DNA of 64,000 bases. It comes from Luzula sylvatica. Its lineage: Eukaryota > Streptophyta > Magnoliopsida > Poales > Juncaceae. Location of the stretch: the NCBI GenBank assembly GCA_946800325.1, contig OX326960.1, forward strand, positions 58,550,855 to 58,614,854. Direction: 5' to 3'. The position numbers and the translations under genes were made by a program. This document shows, one piece after another, positions 1-9,955 of the stretch (position 1 is its first letter; each line of letters starts with the position of its first letter). Under the pieces are notes generated by a model. It was not told where the DNA came from. It saw only the letters and a list, made by a program, of their open reading frames with translations, and made no database searches.

Positions 1-220
1 ATTTTCGTATTTATGTTATGTTCAAAGAGTAATTCATTCTCCAACTCTTCCAATTGGACATTGGGATTTCTATCATGATGTGTAATTTGACAAATAACTT
101 CAATTTGGTCACACATAGCTTGGTCCAATCCCTTTGGCTCGAGCATATCGTCTTTTAAAGCTTGTAAGGTGTCATTTTGTTTGATAGATTTTCTAATTGA
201 TTTTGCAATTCCTTTACGTG

Positions 221-373
221 AAACATACCGTCCCCTCCTTTTGTTGGTACTTTACTACAAATTGATTTTGAAGGTTTTGCGTGAAACATACCGTCTCCAA
301 CTCTTTTTTTGAAGGTTTTGCGTGAAACATACCGTCTCCTCCTTTTGTTGGTACTTTACTACAAATTGATTTT
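221..373. repeat. Local tandem duplication inside the broken gene
   Basis: A 50-bp block beginning GAAACATACCGTC occurs at 221-270 and again at 324-373 with one visible base difference. A shorter block, GAAGGTTTTGCGTGAAACAT, occurs at 271-290 and 310-329. The duplication shifts the reading frame of the surrounding ORF. Confidence 0.8.
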
Positions 374-684
374 TTAGTATTGAATAATGTCTTTTTAACT
401 ATATTTTCTCTTAAAAAGAAAATCCCCTTAGGTGGTAAATTAATTTTAGATGAGTTAGAAATACCTTTGAAATCTCGGCTCATTTGAGCATCATCAACAT
501 CCATCGATTTGCCTTCCTTCAATTCCTCTGTTGGATCGTCGTCTACATCCATCCTCGCCTCTGATTCCTCGTGACTGGTCGGAATGGGCACCTCATGTGC
601 AGCATTGAATCCGACAGCTTCCATATGCTCCACAGGTGTTGTAGCGTCCATGTCCAGCGTGTGTTCTGCTATATGACTTGCAGA

Positions 685-1261
685 TAGGGGTGTCAATGGG
701 GCGGATATTGCCCGAACCGACCCGAACCATATCCTAAAAATATCCGGATCCGAAAATAAAATATCCGGATCCGGAACCGTATCCGTTTTTACGGGTATGG
801 ATCCGGATCTAGGAGCTAAAATTTTGATGGATCCGGATACTATCCGGATCCGAATAAAATTTGTAAATGGGTATCCGTTTTGTTGTAATCATGATCAAAA
901 TTATAGTAATAAATAATAGACAATAACTATATTTTAATTCACAATAATGCATAATGCATAATAATCACTTATATATGTGTATATATATGTATAATTTGTT
1001 TTAAAATTATAAAATAATCAAGATTCGAATTATAAAAAGATTATTATATTATTATATCATAGTATCCGTTTTAATATCCGAATAGGATCCGTATCCGTAT
1101 CCGTATCCGACAATATCCGAACCGTATCCGTATCCGTTTAATATCCGAACCGTATCCGGATCCGGGTAGTACCGTATCCGGATCCATATCCGAAAAAAAA
1201 ATATGGATATGGATCTTATACGACCACTATTCGAACCGTATCCGAACCGTTGACACCCCTA
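685..1261. mobile_element. hAT-type MITE, 577 bp, with 8-bp target duplication
   Basis: The ends are the perfect inverted repeats TAGGGGTGTCAA (685-696) and TTGACACCCCTA (1250-1261). They are flanked by the exact 8-bp direct repeat CTTGCAGA at 677-684 and 1262-1269. Subterminal regions are packed with ATCCGGATCC and CCGTATCCGAA motifs in both orientations, as in non-autonomous hAT elements whose transposase binds subterminal repeats. There is no coding capacity. It sits inside an open reading frame. Confidence 0.92.
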
Positions 1262-1678
1262 CTTGCAGATCCCTCTATGCCTTTTAAATCACATCCCTTG
1301 CCATTTTTTTCACTGACCACTCGGCCCATCTTCTCACTTAAATCACACCCCCCTCTTTTCTCAATTGATTCACTACATTTTAATTCACGGCCCATTTTAT
1401 TATTATTTGTAATTAATTTCATTCTGACTGTGATATTAAACCTTTTATTAACTTCATTCTCATATGTTGTTCCTATTTTGTGACTGTTTTTTTTTTTTTA
1501 ATCTTTTGACGAGCGCTATTTTCTGATTTTTCTAATTTATTCGAACTTACTAAGTTCCTGCATTATTCCATTTCCACCGAATTCTAAATTCAAAACTTAA
1601 ACGAACTAAAAATCCAAACAAACAAACAAAAAAATACCATAAGACATCTAAATTTACAAACCAACCAAACAAAACAAA

Positions 1679-4444
1679 TCACCATTGATACTTAGCGGCC
1701 ACAAGCACCTCCTCATACTTCTGCGCGGCAACATCCCAACTCAGATCCTGCATCATCCCTCGAACCTGCAAACCTTTCCAACTCTCCTTAAACCCTCGAT
1801 ACGTGTGCAAACAATTGCCCAACGCATCGATCAACCCGTTCGCCTCCGCCCGGTTAAACGTCCATCCTAAACCCGTTTCCCCAAACGGGTTGAACTGCGT
1901 AACCGTATCCCTCAACCCTCCCACCGCGTGCACCACGGGCACCGTCCCGTACATCATCGCGTAAAGCTGGTTCAACCCGCACGGCTCGAACCGTGACGGC
2001 ATCAGGAGAACGTCAGCGCCAGCTGTAATGCGATGCGCCATCGGCACGGAGAACCCAACCCACGCGCGCACTTTATCTTTATTATCTCCTTCTAACTTCT
2101 TCAACAAACTCTCCAAGTCGTGTCGGCCCGTTCCTAACATGACGAGTTGCACGTCTTGACTTGTGATCCAAGGAATCGCTTCCGCGATTATGTCGATCCC
2201 TTTTTGGTAGTCCAATCGACCGATGAACGCGAGTATCGGCACGTCCGCTCTGACGGCGAGCCCGAGTTCTCGTTGAAGCGCTTCTTTGCATCGCGCTTTG
2301 CCCGAATCTAAAGTTTCGAGCGAATAGTTTGTATAACCGTCCGATTTTAAGTGCACGTCATGTTTAGGGTTCCATTCAATCGGGTCGATTCCGTTCACGA
2401 TCCCGTTAAACTTCCAATGATTATGGTTGATGATCTCATGTAGGCCCCACCCTCCCTCCACCGTTTTAATCTCCCAAGCATACCTGTCATGATTAAAAAT
2501 TAGAAAATTACGAAAATGCCATTGAAGGTAAAAAATTACGAAAATACCCGTGGGAGACCGTGACGACGCGATCGGCGGCTTTGATGCCCGCGGCGAAAAT
2601 GTTTGCGTGGTCCCCACCCATTGGGTCATAGAGTTTGAAGAGGTCGATATAGTGTTCCGGCAGATCAGTGTACCTGTAATCGTCTACTGGCCCTCTCCCC
2701 TACAATTAATTAAATAAATAAAATAGTCAATAAATAAATTGATTTTATTTTTGTGAAATTAGGTGGAATACTTGGTGGGCGATGTTGTGAATAATGAGAA
2801 TGGAGCGGGTATATTGCATCAACCCGTTATCGCGATAATATGCCTTTAAATAAACGGGTAATAATGCTGTGTGCCAATCGTTTGCAATAAATACTAAGTT
2901 TCCGTCTCCGTAGCACACGCCGCCACATGGCACGTGCCATGGCACCTCAAAAGAAAAATATTTTTAATTAATAAATATTAATTAAAAATGAAGAATAATG
3001 GGTTCTTTAATTAAATATTGTGTACCTCAACGGCGGCTCGGCATAATAAAACCATGCGTTTCAAAATATCCTAATAAATGAATTTAAAATATAAAAAAAA
3101 CAATTGAATATAGAATAAAAGGAGAGAGATATTCTAGAGATTTACGGTTCGTTTGCCACCATAAATATCGTTTTCGCGGTGTCGAAAAAAGGGGCAGTCT
3201 ATGAAGACGAAATCTACACCGTCTATATACGCGTGATGATAATTTACCTCCATATCCTGAAATATTTTATAAAAATAAATAAATGAGAAAATATCGTAAA
3301 TATAATGTAATATTATTTTTTATCTACCTGCCCATCTACTTTGTAGTATTTACGAACCCCAATTTCATGGGCTTCGGGATAATCTCCATATTTCGGTACA
3401 ATAACCTGAAATAAAACAAATATATTATTATCATAAAATTAAATAAAAATTTATTATTATTTTGATGAAATATAATTATTAACCATGACTCTATGGCCTC
3501 TCCTAGCCAATGCTTTCGGTAATGCTCCCACTACATCTCCAAGTCCACCTAATAACAAAAAAAGTATTAATATGATTTAACGAAAAATATTAGTGTTGTA
3601 CGAGATTTGCATACTACCTGTTTTGGACCAAGGCGCACATTCTGCGGCCACGAGTATTACGTTCATCACGTTCACACCTGCAAGTGGGCCATCGTCCTTT
3701 TTCTCTTCCTCGGAACTGGCATTATCTGAAGAAGGAAAACTTGGATATATTTCTTCTGTTTTACTTTCAAATTTCTCTAATGGAGGTGGGAGTGTAATGG
3801 TTGATTCGAGTGATGAGTCTGATTTGGGTTCTTCTTGTTTTGTTTCTGAATTAGGAATAGTTTCGAGTGTTTTTGATTCGGTAATTGGAGTTGAAATTTC
3901 CGAAATTGGTGTCGAAATTTCAGAAATTGGAGTTGAAATTTCAGAAATTGGAGTAATTTCTGGTGGTGGAGGGTCAATGGATGAAGATTTGTTGACTTCC
4001 ACATTTGAATTTGAACTGGAAATCGAATCTTGTTTTTGATCCGGCGAAGTTTCAGTTGAAATTGAGGAAACTTGGTTCCTTCTTTTGGCAATCTGCAACA
4101 AATTTACTTAGATGAGTTCCATTTCAGCAAAATTCAATCAACCCAAGAGAGAAAAGAGGGACCTGTTGAAGCAGATTGTTCTGCATTTCGAGAACCTTCT
4201 TACTCTTTTCAATGGTGACCTCAGCTCTATCATCGTCACCGTCCTGATCATCACCGGCATCCTTTTCCTTTCCACTACTAACAGCTCTCAGTCTAACCCC
4301 ATTCCACCCTCCTCGTCCAGCCACCCTCAAATTCCCAGTATTAGCCACCAAAAACACACAATTGTTACTCCTTCTCCAATTACTCCTCCTCTGATAACCC
4401 TGCACGATCACGTTCCCCGCCACGATCACCCCCACAGACGACAT
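1679..4444 (-). CDS. SS2: Starch synthase II, chloroplastic (nine exons, 728 aa)
   Basis: ADP-glucose:alpha-1,4-glucan glucosyltransferase (GT5 family) that elongates amylopectin chains in the plastid. Exons on the minus strand: 4444-4163, 4092-3618, 3548-3484, 3405-3328, 3256-3146, 3070-3026, 2945-2772, 2699-2548, 2483-1679; all introns are GT-AG and phases agree. The ATG at 4444 is chosen because an in-frame TGA lies four codons upstream. Residues 1 to about 60 are basic and Ser/Asn-rich, like a transit peptide. Residues about 95-235 form the variable acidic, Pro/Ser-rich N-terminal arm. The catalytic domain starts with the ADP-glucose-binding KTGGL at 251-255 and includes SRFEPCGL and a late VGGL at 648-651. 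Length fits SSII (roughly 730-800 aa). SSII is favoured over SSI or GBSS because of the long arm and the wording of the catalytic core. No defect is seen. Confidence 0.93.
3895..3985 (-). repeat. Imperfect in-frame repeat in the starch synthase arm
   Basis: Exon 2 of the starch synthase encodes three to four copies of an 8-residue unit, ISEISTPI. The DNA shows the corresponding 24-bp near-tandem repeat. It lies in the variable linker before the catalytic domain, where length variation is tolerated in this family. Confidence 0.75.
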
Positions 4445-4967
4445 CAATTCCTTTCACAAAGAGAAAAAAGAAGGTACAATTTGGACAATGTATGAACCGA
4501 TTGAGCAGAGATCATGAGCCTAAGCAAGGGAGACAGAGAGAGGGGTTCTGATTGGCGAGAGAGACAGCGAGAGCGAGAGATAGAAAGGAGTGGTGACAAC
4601 GAGCAAGAAAACACCATTCTTTTTTGTCTTGTCTCTCCTCTTGTATGAAAAACGTTCATTCAGGGGGTTTGTTATTTCTCTACAATTATTTTTAAACAAT
4701 AGTTATTGTAATGAAAAGTCGACGGATTGTAAGTGATTTAAGACTAAAAATATTCTAGGGAAGGTAAACAATTGTGGGACTGACAAGTATGGCCTACCAT
4801 GTCCGTGAAGGTCCGGGCTCAGGCTGGATTACGTTACCGCCCCGGGTTTTGCGATAACGCCGTTAAGTCTACGACGTGAAAGCCTCAATCCACTAATAAA
4901 AACAAAATATACGGAGATTTACATATTTACCCTTCTGCCCAAAATAACATATTTACTCTCAGGGGCT
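4445..4967. other. 5' flank of starch synthase gene
   Basis: No gene is seen. The first 200 bases upstream of the start codon are rich in CTCTC/GAGAG runs typical of plant 5' leaders. At 4914-4936 there is a GGAGATTTACATATTTACC motif that matches the terminal repeat of the MULE-type MITE at 25184-25884, so part of the upstream region is transposon-derived. Confidence 0.5.
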
Positions 4968-6125
4968 GTTTGGCAAGTGGAATTAGTAGAGTGGAATCGG
5001 ATTATAAGGTGAGGAGAAAAAAGTTCTGGAATTAGTAATTCCACAGTTTGTTTGGATGTCTGAATTATAAGATGTTGGAAAATCTAATTTTTTGTTTGGT
5101 TGAGTAAAAATTTTTTTTGGAATTTTGTTATTGAAAATGTAGAAATAATACATAATTAATATTAGTAAAAAAAATACAAATTATAGATATAATATAATAA
5201 TATTATAACTTATATTTTATATTATTACAATCATATATTATTAATTATGTGGATACAATAATATAATATAATTATTATATATTATTACAATAATGTATAT
5301 AATATAATATTAATAATATGGATATAATTATTATAATATAAATATTTTTCATTATAATATAATTAATATATGTTATTACAATAATATATAATATTATAAT
5401 AATAATACATATATAGTTATTACAATATAATTATTTTACTGTTACATAATTATTATATATTATTATAATAATATTTATAATTTTATAATAATTATATGGA
5501 TATAATTATTATACATTATTATAATAATATTTATAATTTTATATTAATAATATTGATATAATAATTATTTTTATCATTATAATATAAATCTAATACATTA
5601 TTATAATCATATATAACATTCTATTAATTATATGGATATAATTATTAAAATATAATTATTTTATCATTATAATATAATTATTATATATTATTATAATAAT
5701 ATTTATAACGTAATATTAATAATATTTATATAATTGCTATAATATAATTATTATTGTTTATTATAATAATATTATATGTATTGTTGTATTATTATAAAAT
5801 TATATTTTATTCATACAATAATATTATGTATGGTAATAAATATAATATTATATTAATTATAGAGATTTAACAATTATAATGCAATTGTTCTTTATTTAAT
5901 CTTATGCTCCACTTTGTCACTCCTCAAATTTGGAGAACCAAATTTTAATGGAAAAATGGAATTAGAAGATTCCAAGAATTATATATTTCCAATCTTCTAC
6001 ACACACCAAACAAGGAATTTACTTTTGCACCATTTCAAAATTCTAATTCCAACTCAAATTCCACCCTTCAAAATTACACAAATTAGAATTAGAATTAGAA
6101 TCTCTATATATTTTTGTTTAAATTA
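4968..6125. repeat. AT-rich MITE-like element starting GGGGCTGTTTGG
   Basis: The stretch begins with GGGGCTGTTTGGCAAGTGG, a start common to plant MITEs. It has an extremely AT-rich core (about 5120-5880, built of TATAATAATATAATTA-like words), then TTCCA/TTGGAATT words in the opposite orientation near 5990-6070. About 100 bp of its left end recurs in reverse complement at 23660-23826. The exact right end and target duplication were not found. Confidence 0.55.
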
Positions 6126-7413
6126 GTTGTCCTTATCAAATTTTAGCATTTAACGTCAAAGCATATATGGGCTTCAAAATTCAAAAACTATTTAATTTTT
6201 TTTGAAAATAACTCAAATCGAAGTTTAAAAATTTGATAGATTAATTAAATTAATTAAACTAATTTTTACTGTTCAAAAAAGAATTTTAAAAATTAGGTGG
6301 TTTTCAAAAACCAGAGTGGTTTCCAAATATCAATTTTTAAAAATTCATTTTTTATAACATTTAACTTCTAGTTTTTTTTTTCAAAATTATAACAGAACTT
6401 GAATAGAGGAATCGATATGTGCATGAATTTTATGATGTTTTGTTGAGTTATACCCGATATTTACAATTTTATAAGAATATTCATGATTTATGTATTGGTA
6501 CATACTTAAAATTATTACATTTATTATTTCCAATTATCATTATATATCAAATTAAATCGAAGTTTTAAGTGTACATTATATCATTATATTAAATTGACCA
6601 ACTTAACATTGATTAGAAAAAATTTAATAAACACCACCAAAATTTTCAAATTCGGTTTTTCAAAACCACTCCGGCATTTGCGAACCATCAGATTTTTTAA
6701 ATTAGATATATTTTGTTATCGTAAAGATTAGCTTAATTGATTCACCGAATTTTATTAGTCCGGTCCGGTGATACCGGATTTAAAAATCCGATTTGGGTTA
6801 GTTTTGAATTTTAAATAAAAATGAAATTATTTTTTGAATTTTGAACTTCAAATAGGATGTATATATAGAAACACTCACTTAGTCATTTATGTCGATTTAG
6901 GTATTTATACTATTTATCCTTCTAAAACCACAAATATCATATTTAATCTCTAAAAATAAAAATATCATGTGTACACTCTCAAAGATCTACACTATTAAAA
7001 TAAATTTGATTGTATTTTTTTTTATTTTTGGTCCGGATTTTATTAGTTTGACTTTAGTATTTTGAAGTTTATTTGGGCCAAATAAAAATATAATAAGTAT
7101 ATGGAGTGTTTTTTCAAAGAAAAAAAATCTAAAATGTCATATTTATCTTTTCAAAAGTTATAAAATATCAAAACGTATGTTAACAGTTCAAATATTTTGA
7201 TATTTTATATGCTTTAAGGATAAATATGATAATTTATATTTTTTGATAGGTAATTATGATATATTGGGGTTTTAGAATGGTAAATACGATATTTTGGGAT
7301 TTAGAAGAGTAAATATGAGATTTTGGTGTTTTGAAGGGTAACTATGTAAATTAGCATAAAAGGTAATGATACTTAAAATATTACCGTTAGATTTTAACGG
7401 ACAAATGTATGAC
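6126..7413. other. Non-coding stretch with degenerate GGTAAATATGATATTTTGG repeats
   Basis: No gene is seen. From about 6880 to 7360 the sequence repeats variants of GGTAAATATGATATTTTGG followed by TTTTAGAAGG. The same motif recurs at 15910-15940, 16240-16340, 20390-20460, 22720-23420 and in both arms of the MITE at 25184-25884. Confidence 0.6.
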
Positions 7414-7757
7414 ACTTTTGTTGGTTCAAATTTCCTAGGGTTTGATTATCTCAAAATAATGTCGATACTACTAATCTATTTTCGGAGAGTGACATTTATA
7501 GAGATAGAAGACGTAATCCACAATAGGATCAAAAGAAGAATCAAGATGTCGGAAGTCAAGACGGTGAAGAAACGATGGCACGAAAACGTATGATCAAGTG
7601 AAGACAATTCCGCAAGTTGGGGTATCACATAAATCACCAAAACAACTTATAGGTATCCCTAAACTTGTTTATGAATTATTAAGCTCAAGATTAGTCCAAT
7701 AAATATATTCGAAATCCATCAAAATGATGAAATAAAATATAAGGCTGAAAGTAGGAT

Positions 7758-8311
7758 GTCCGTTATAACGGAACTCATTGTCCGTTGTAACGGACATACT
7801 CGTCCTATTCAAGTATGACAAACACAGTATAGTCCGTTATAACGGACTAACCAATCCGTTATAACGGACACCAGCAAAGCGTTGTAACGAAAGGATGACC
7901 GTTACAACGCTAATTAAATCCAAACTTGAAGGATGTCACAGGACTATATCCGTTACAACGGACATATCTGTCCGTTAGAACGGACATTGAACTCACTTCA
8001 GTACAACACTTTTCTCTCCATGTCCGTTGTAACGGATTAACCAATCCGTTACAACGGAAAGCCTATCAGCGTTGTAACGGAGTATTCTCCGTTGTAACGG
8101 AAATTAAAATTAATCTGAAGTGAAGTCCCAGTATGATGTCCGTTGTAACGAACTTGTTAGTTCGTTGCAACGAACCTCTTACCACAGAATTCCGTTATAA
8201 CGGACATGTATTCCGTTATAACGGACTGTGTAATAATTCGAATATAACAGCCGTAACGGCTAGTTTGACTTATGGTCCGTTACAACGGATGTGCAGTCCA
8301 TTGTAACGGAC
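7758..8311. promoter_or_regulatory. Array of CCGTTNNAACGG palindromes in U3 of the 5' LTR
   Basis: About 18 copies of a 12-bp palindrome-like unit fall in 554 bp. Twelve have perfect arms CCGTT..AACGG; the central pair is AT, GT, AC or AG. Imperfect copies carry GCGTT, TCGTT or ACGAA-type arms. Many extend to GTCCGTT..AACGGAC. The array ends 39 bp upstream of the TATAAATA box, so it occupies the enhancer position of the LTR promoter. AACGG is a known MYB-binding core. No binding evidence exists here. Confidence 0.75.
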
Positions 8312-8350
8312 TATGCAGAAATCGCAATTCTGGGAAGGGTCTATGTGTTC

Positions 8351-8358
8351 TATAAATA
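8351..8358 (+). promoter_or_regulatory. TATA box of family A 5' LTR
   Basis: TATAAATA followed by a CT-rich stretch (CATTCTCTCTCATT) that looks like the start of the transcribed R region. The same arrangement is present at 13869-13876 in the 3' LTR. Confidence 0.7.
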
Positions 8359-8688
8359 GAACCCTTCCCTCATTCTCTCTCATTATCTCAACCAATATAT
8401 TTTCCCAATCAAAAGAGAGAAATCCTAGCTTTAAATCTTGAGCTTAATCTTCTAAACATTCTTAGAGATTATTAGATCCCCTTTCATTCCATAAAATACG
8501 ATTCCCCACTTGCGTGACCGATCACGTGTAGTTCGTATTAGACAATTGTAATAGGCTAGTGCAAAGATTGTAAAGCCCGCCATAGATCGATAGAAGCGTG
8601 TAAATCGATCTATGCAAAACTTGTAATTGCTTGATTTGGGTATTCAATCGAAAGCCGAAAAGGCGCAAGGCAACCCCGGAGACGTAGG

Positions 8689-9663
8689 TGTTGGGGAATA
8701 TCCCCGGCCCCGGGCCTGCGCAGCGGATATGTAGGCCCGGTCCGATTCCCGATTTCCGAGATCACGCCATGACTTCGAGGGTACGATGCAAATAGAAGGA
8801 TAGATCCATACCAATTCCAAATTGATGGAACACGAAGGGTTGATCGCTGCCTCCTATTCCTTCGGTCACGTTGGTGACTTTACGCACGTCCCACACCGTG
8901 CGTCCTTCACCGTTCGTTCCCGTTCTTCGATCCTTCGGTTCGATCACAACGGAGAGCCCCAAGTGTTGCTCCTCCACACGTATCCATCTTGAGTCGGAAG
9001 ACGCCGGACACGGATACACCTGCCTAGACGATGTATCGGTGCACTTGCTTGATCTCGATCGATTCTCTATTAATCTCTCTTTGTGCCTTTTCACTCACAA
9101 AAGATCAAATCTGAATTTGCTCTTTTTCTTGTGTCTTGAGCAGAATATTGCTTTGAATTAATTCTGAATTCCTTAGTGAAGATGAGAGAGAAAATCCTAT
9201 TTATACCCTATAGGATCAGGATTAGCCAAAAGGCATGTATATCCAATATACACCCTTTCACACAGAAAACTGTATGAACCTGTTCAGTATTCTGTCCAGA
9301 CGAAATTGATAAATTTCTCTGACAGAAAATCAACCAACACTAAAGTTGTAGATAATCTTATTATCTACACAACCCAATTTGGCCCAGCCCAATTGGAGTT
9401 CGTATGCAACAGTTATGACTGTTTTACTAACTGTATGTCATACTGTTGCACCATTTCGGTATTTCACAGAAACGACACTTATACTTCATTCATATGAAAT
9501 ATATTTCTATATGAAGGTTGTAGATAATCTCATTATCTATCTAACCCAATTTGAACCATTCTAATTGGATTTTCCCACTGAAAGTTATGGCCATGAATGT
9601 ACGACTACATTCGTTTATCCTTGTGTACACTTTTACGGTTGATCCGAAACTGTATTTCTTTCA
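8689..9663 (-). mobile_element. Solo LTR of a Copia family, nested in the 5' LTR
   Basis: A 975-bp segment starts TGTTGGGG and ends TTTCTTTCA. It is flanked by the 5-bp duplication GTAGG (8684-8688 and 9664-9668) and is absent from the 3' LTR of the host element. It resembles the LTRs of the Copia element at 26527-34761: the GGGCCTGCGCAGCGGATATG block near one end and CTGTATTTC near the other. By comparison with that element, its sense strand is minus. No internal region is present, so it is a solo LTR left by recombination. Confidence 0.88.
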
Positions 9664-9902
9664 GTAGGTACTTGCAATCAATCGAGTCGGTCGATTGAGC
9701 GAGTAGACGGTGAGTTAAAGCTACAAAGCAACCACCTACCGAACTCCGTAAACAAATATCGCGTGTTATTTGTTTCGGTATTGTATTTCTTTCTCTAATT
9801 TATTTACGCTTCCGCACAAACTTGTAATTGTATCCATTACCGCGAAAATTGGACCTTAGGACTTCCTATTCACCCCCCTCTAGGTCTAAATTACACAACA
9901 AT

Positions 9903-9914
9903 TGGTATCAGAGC
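9903..9914 (+). other. Primer binding site (initiator Met-tRNA)
   Basis: TGGTATCAGAGC lies two bases after the 5' LTR. It is the usual primer site for plant LTR retroelements primed by initiator Met-tRNA. Confidence 0.85.
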
Positions 9915-9955
9915 AAAATACAAACCGTCTCTTTGATTAAGTGACAAACTTGTAT

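Larger units (their letters stand above)
1..1422 (-). pseudogene. Broken gene of unknown function, split by a hAT MITE
   Basis: I do not recognise this protein. A minus-strand frame opens with ATG at 1422 and runs to 1262, where a MITE (685-1261) interrupts it. It resumes in the same frame at 676 and stops at 214-216. Removing the MITE and one target duplication gives about 207 codons without a stop. The product is hydrophilic and contains two MDVDD acidic motifs. Its end is disturbed by a local duplication: blocks at 221-270 and 324-373 are near-identical. Below 213 another minus-strand frame stays open to the window edge, reading as a charged, Glu-rich helical peptide. The gene probably continues off the left end and was frameshifted by the duplication. 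It could be a host gene or a transposon-borne accessory ORF. Confidence 0.45.
7419..9900 (+). repeat. 5' LTR of family A, interrupted by a solo LTR
   Basis: It matches the 3' LTR almost throughout. Differences seen: a 974-bp insertion plus a 5-bp duplication at 8689-9668, about 15 bp less near 7604, and about 24 bp more near 8288. U3 holds the palindrome array (7758-8311), and TATAAATA lies at 8351-8358. Confidence 0.92.

Noticed and set aside
7926..8123. Short ORFs inside the palindrome arrays (also 13465-13662, 53414-53677 and 60115-60378)
   Set aside because: They lie in U3 of the LTRs, translate the palindromes and recur only because the LTRs are repeated.
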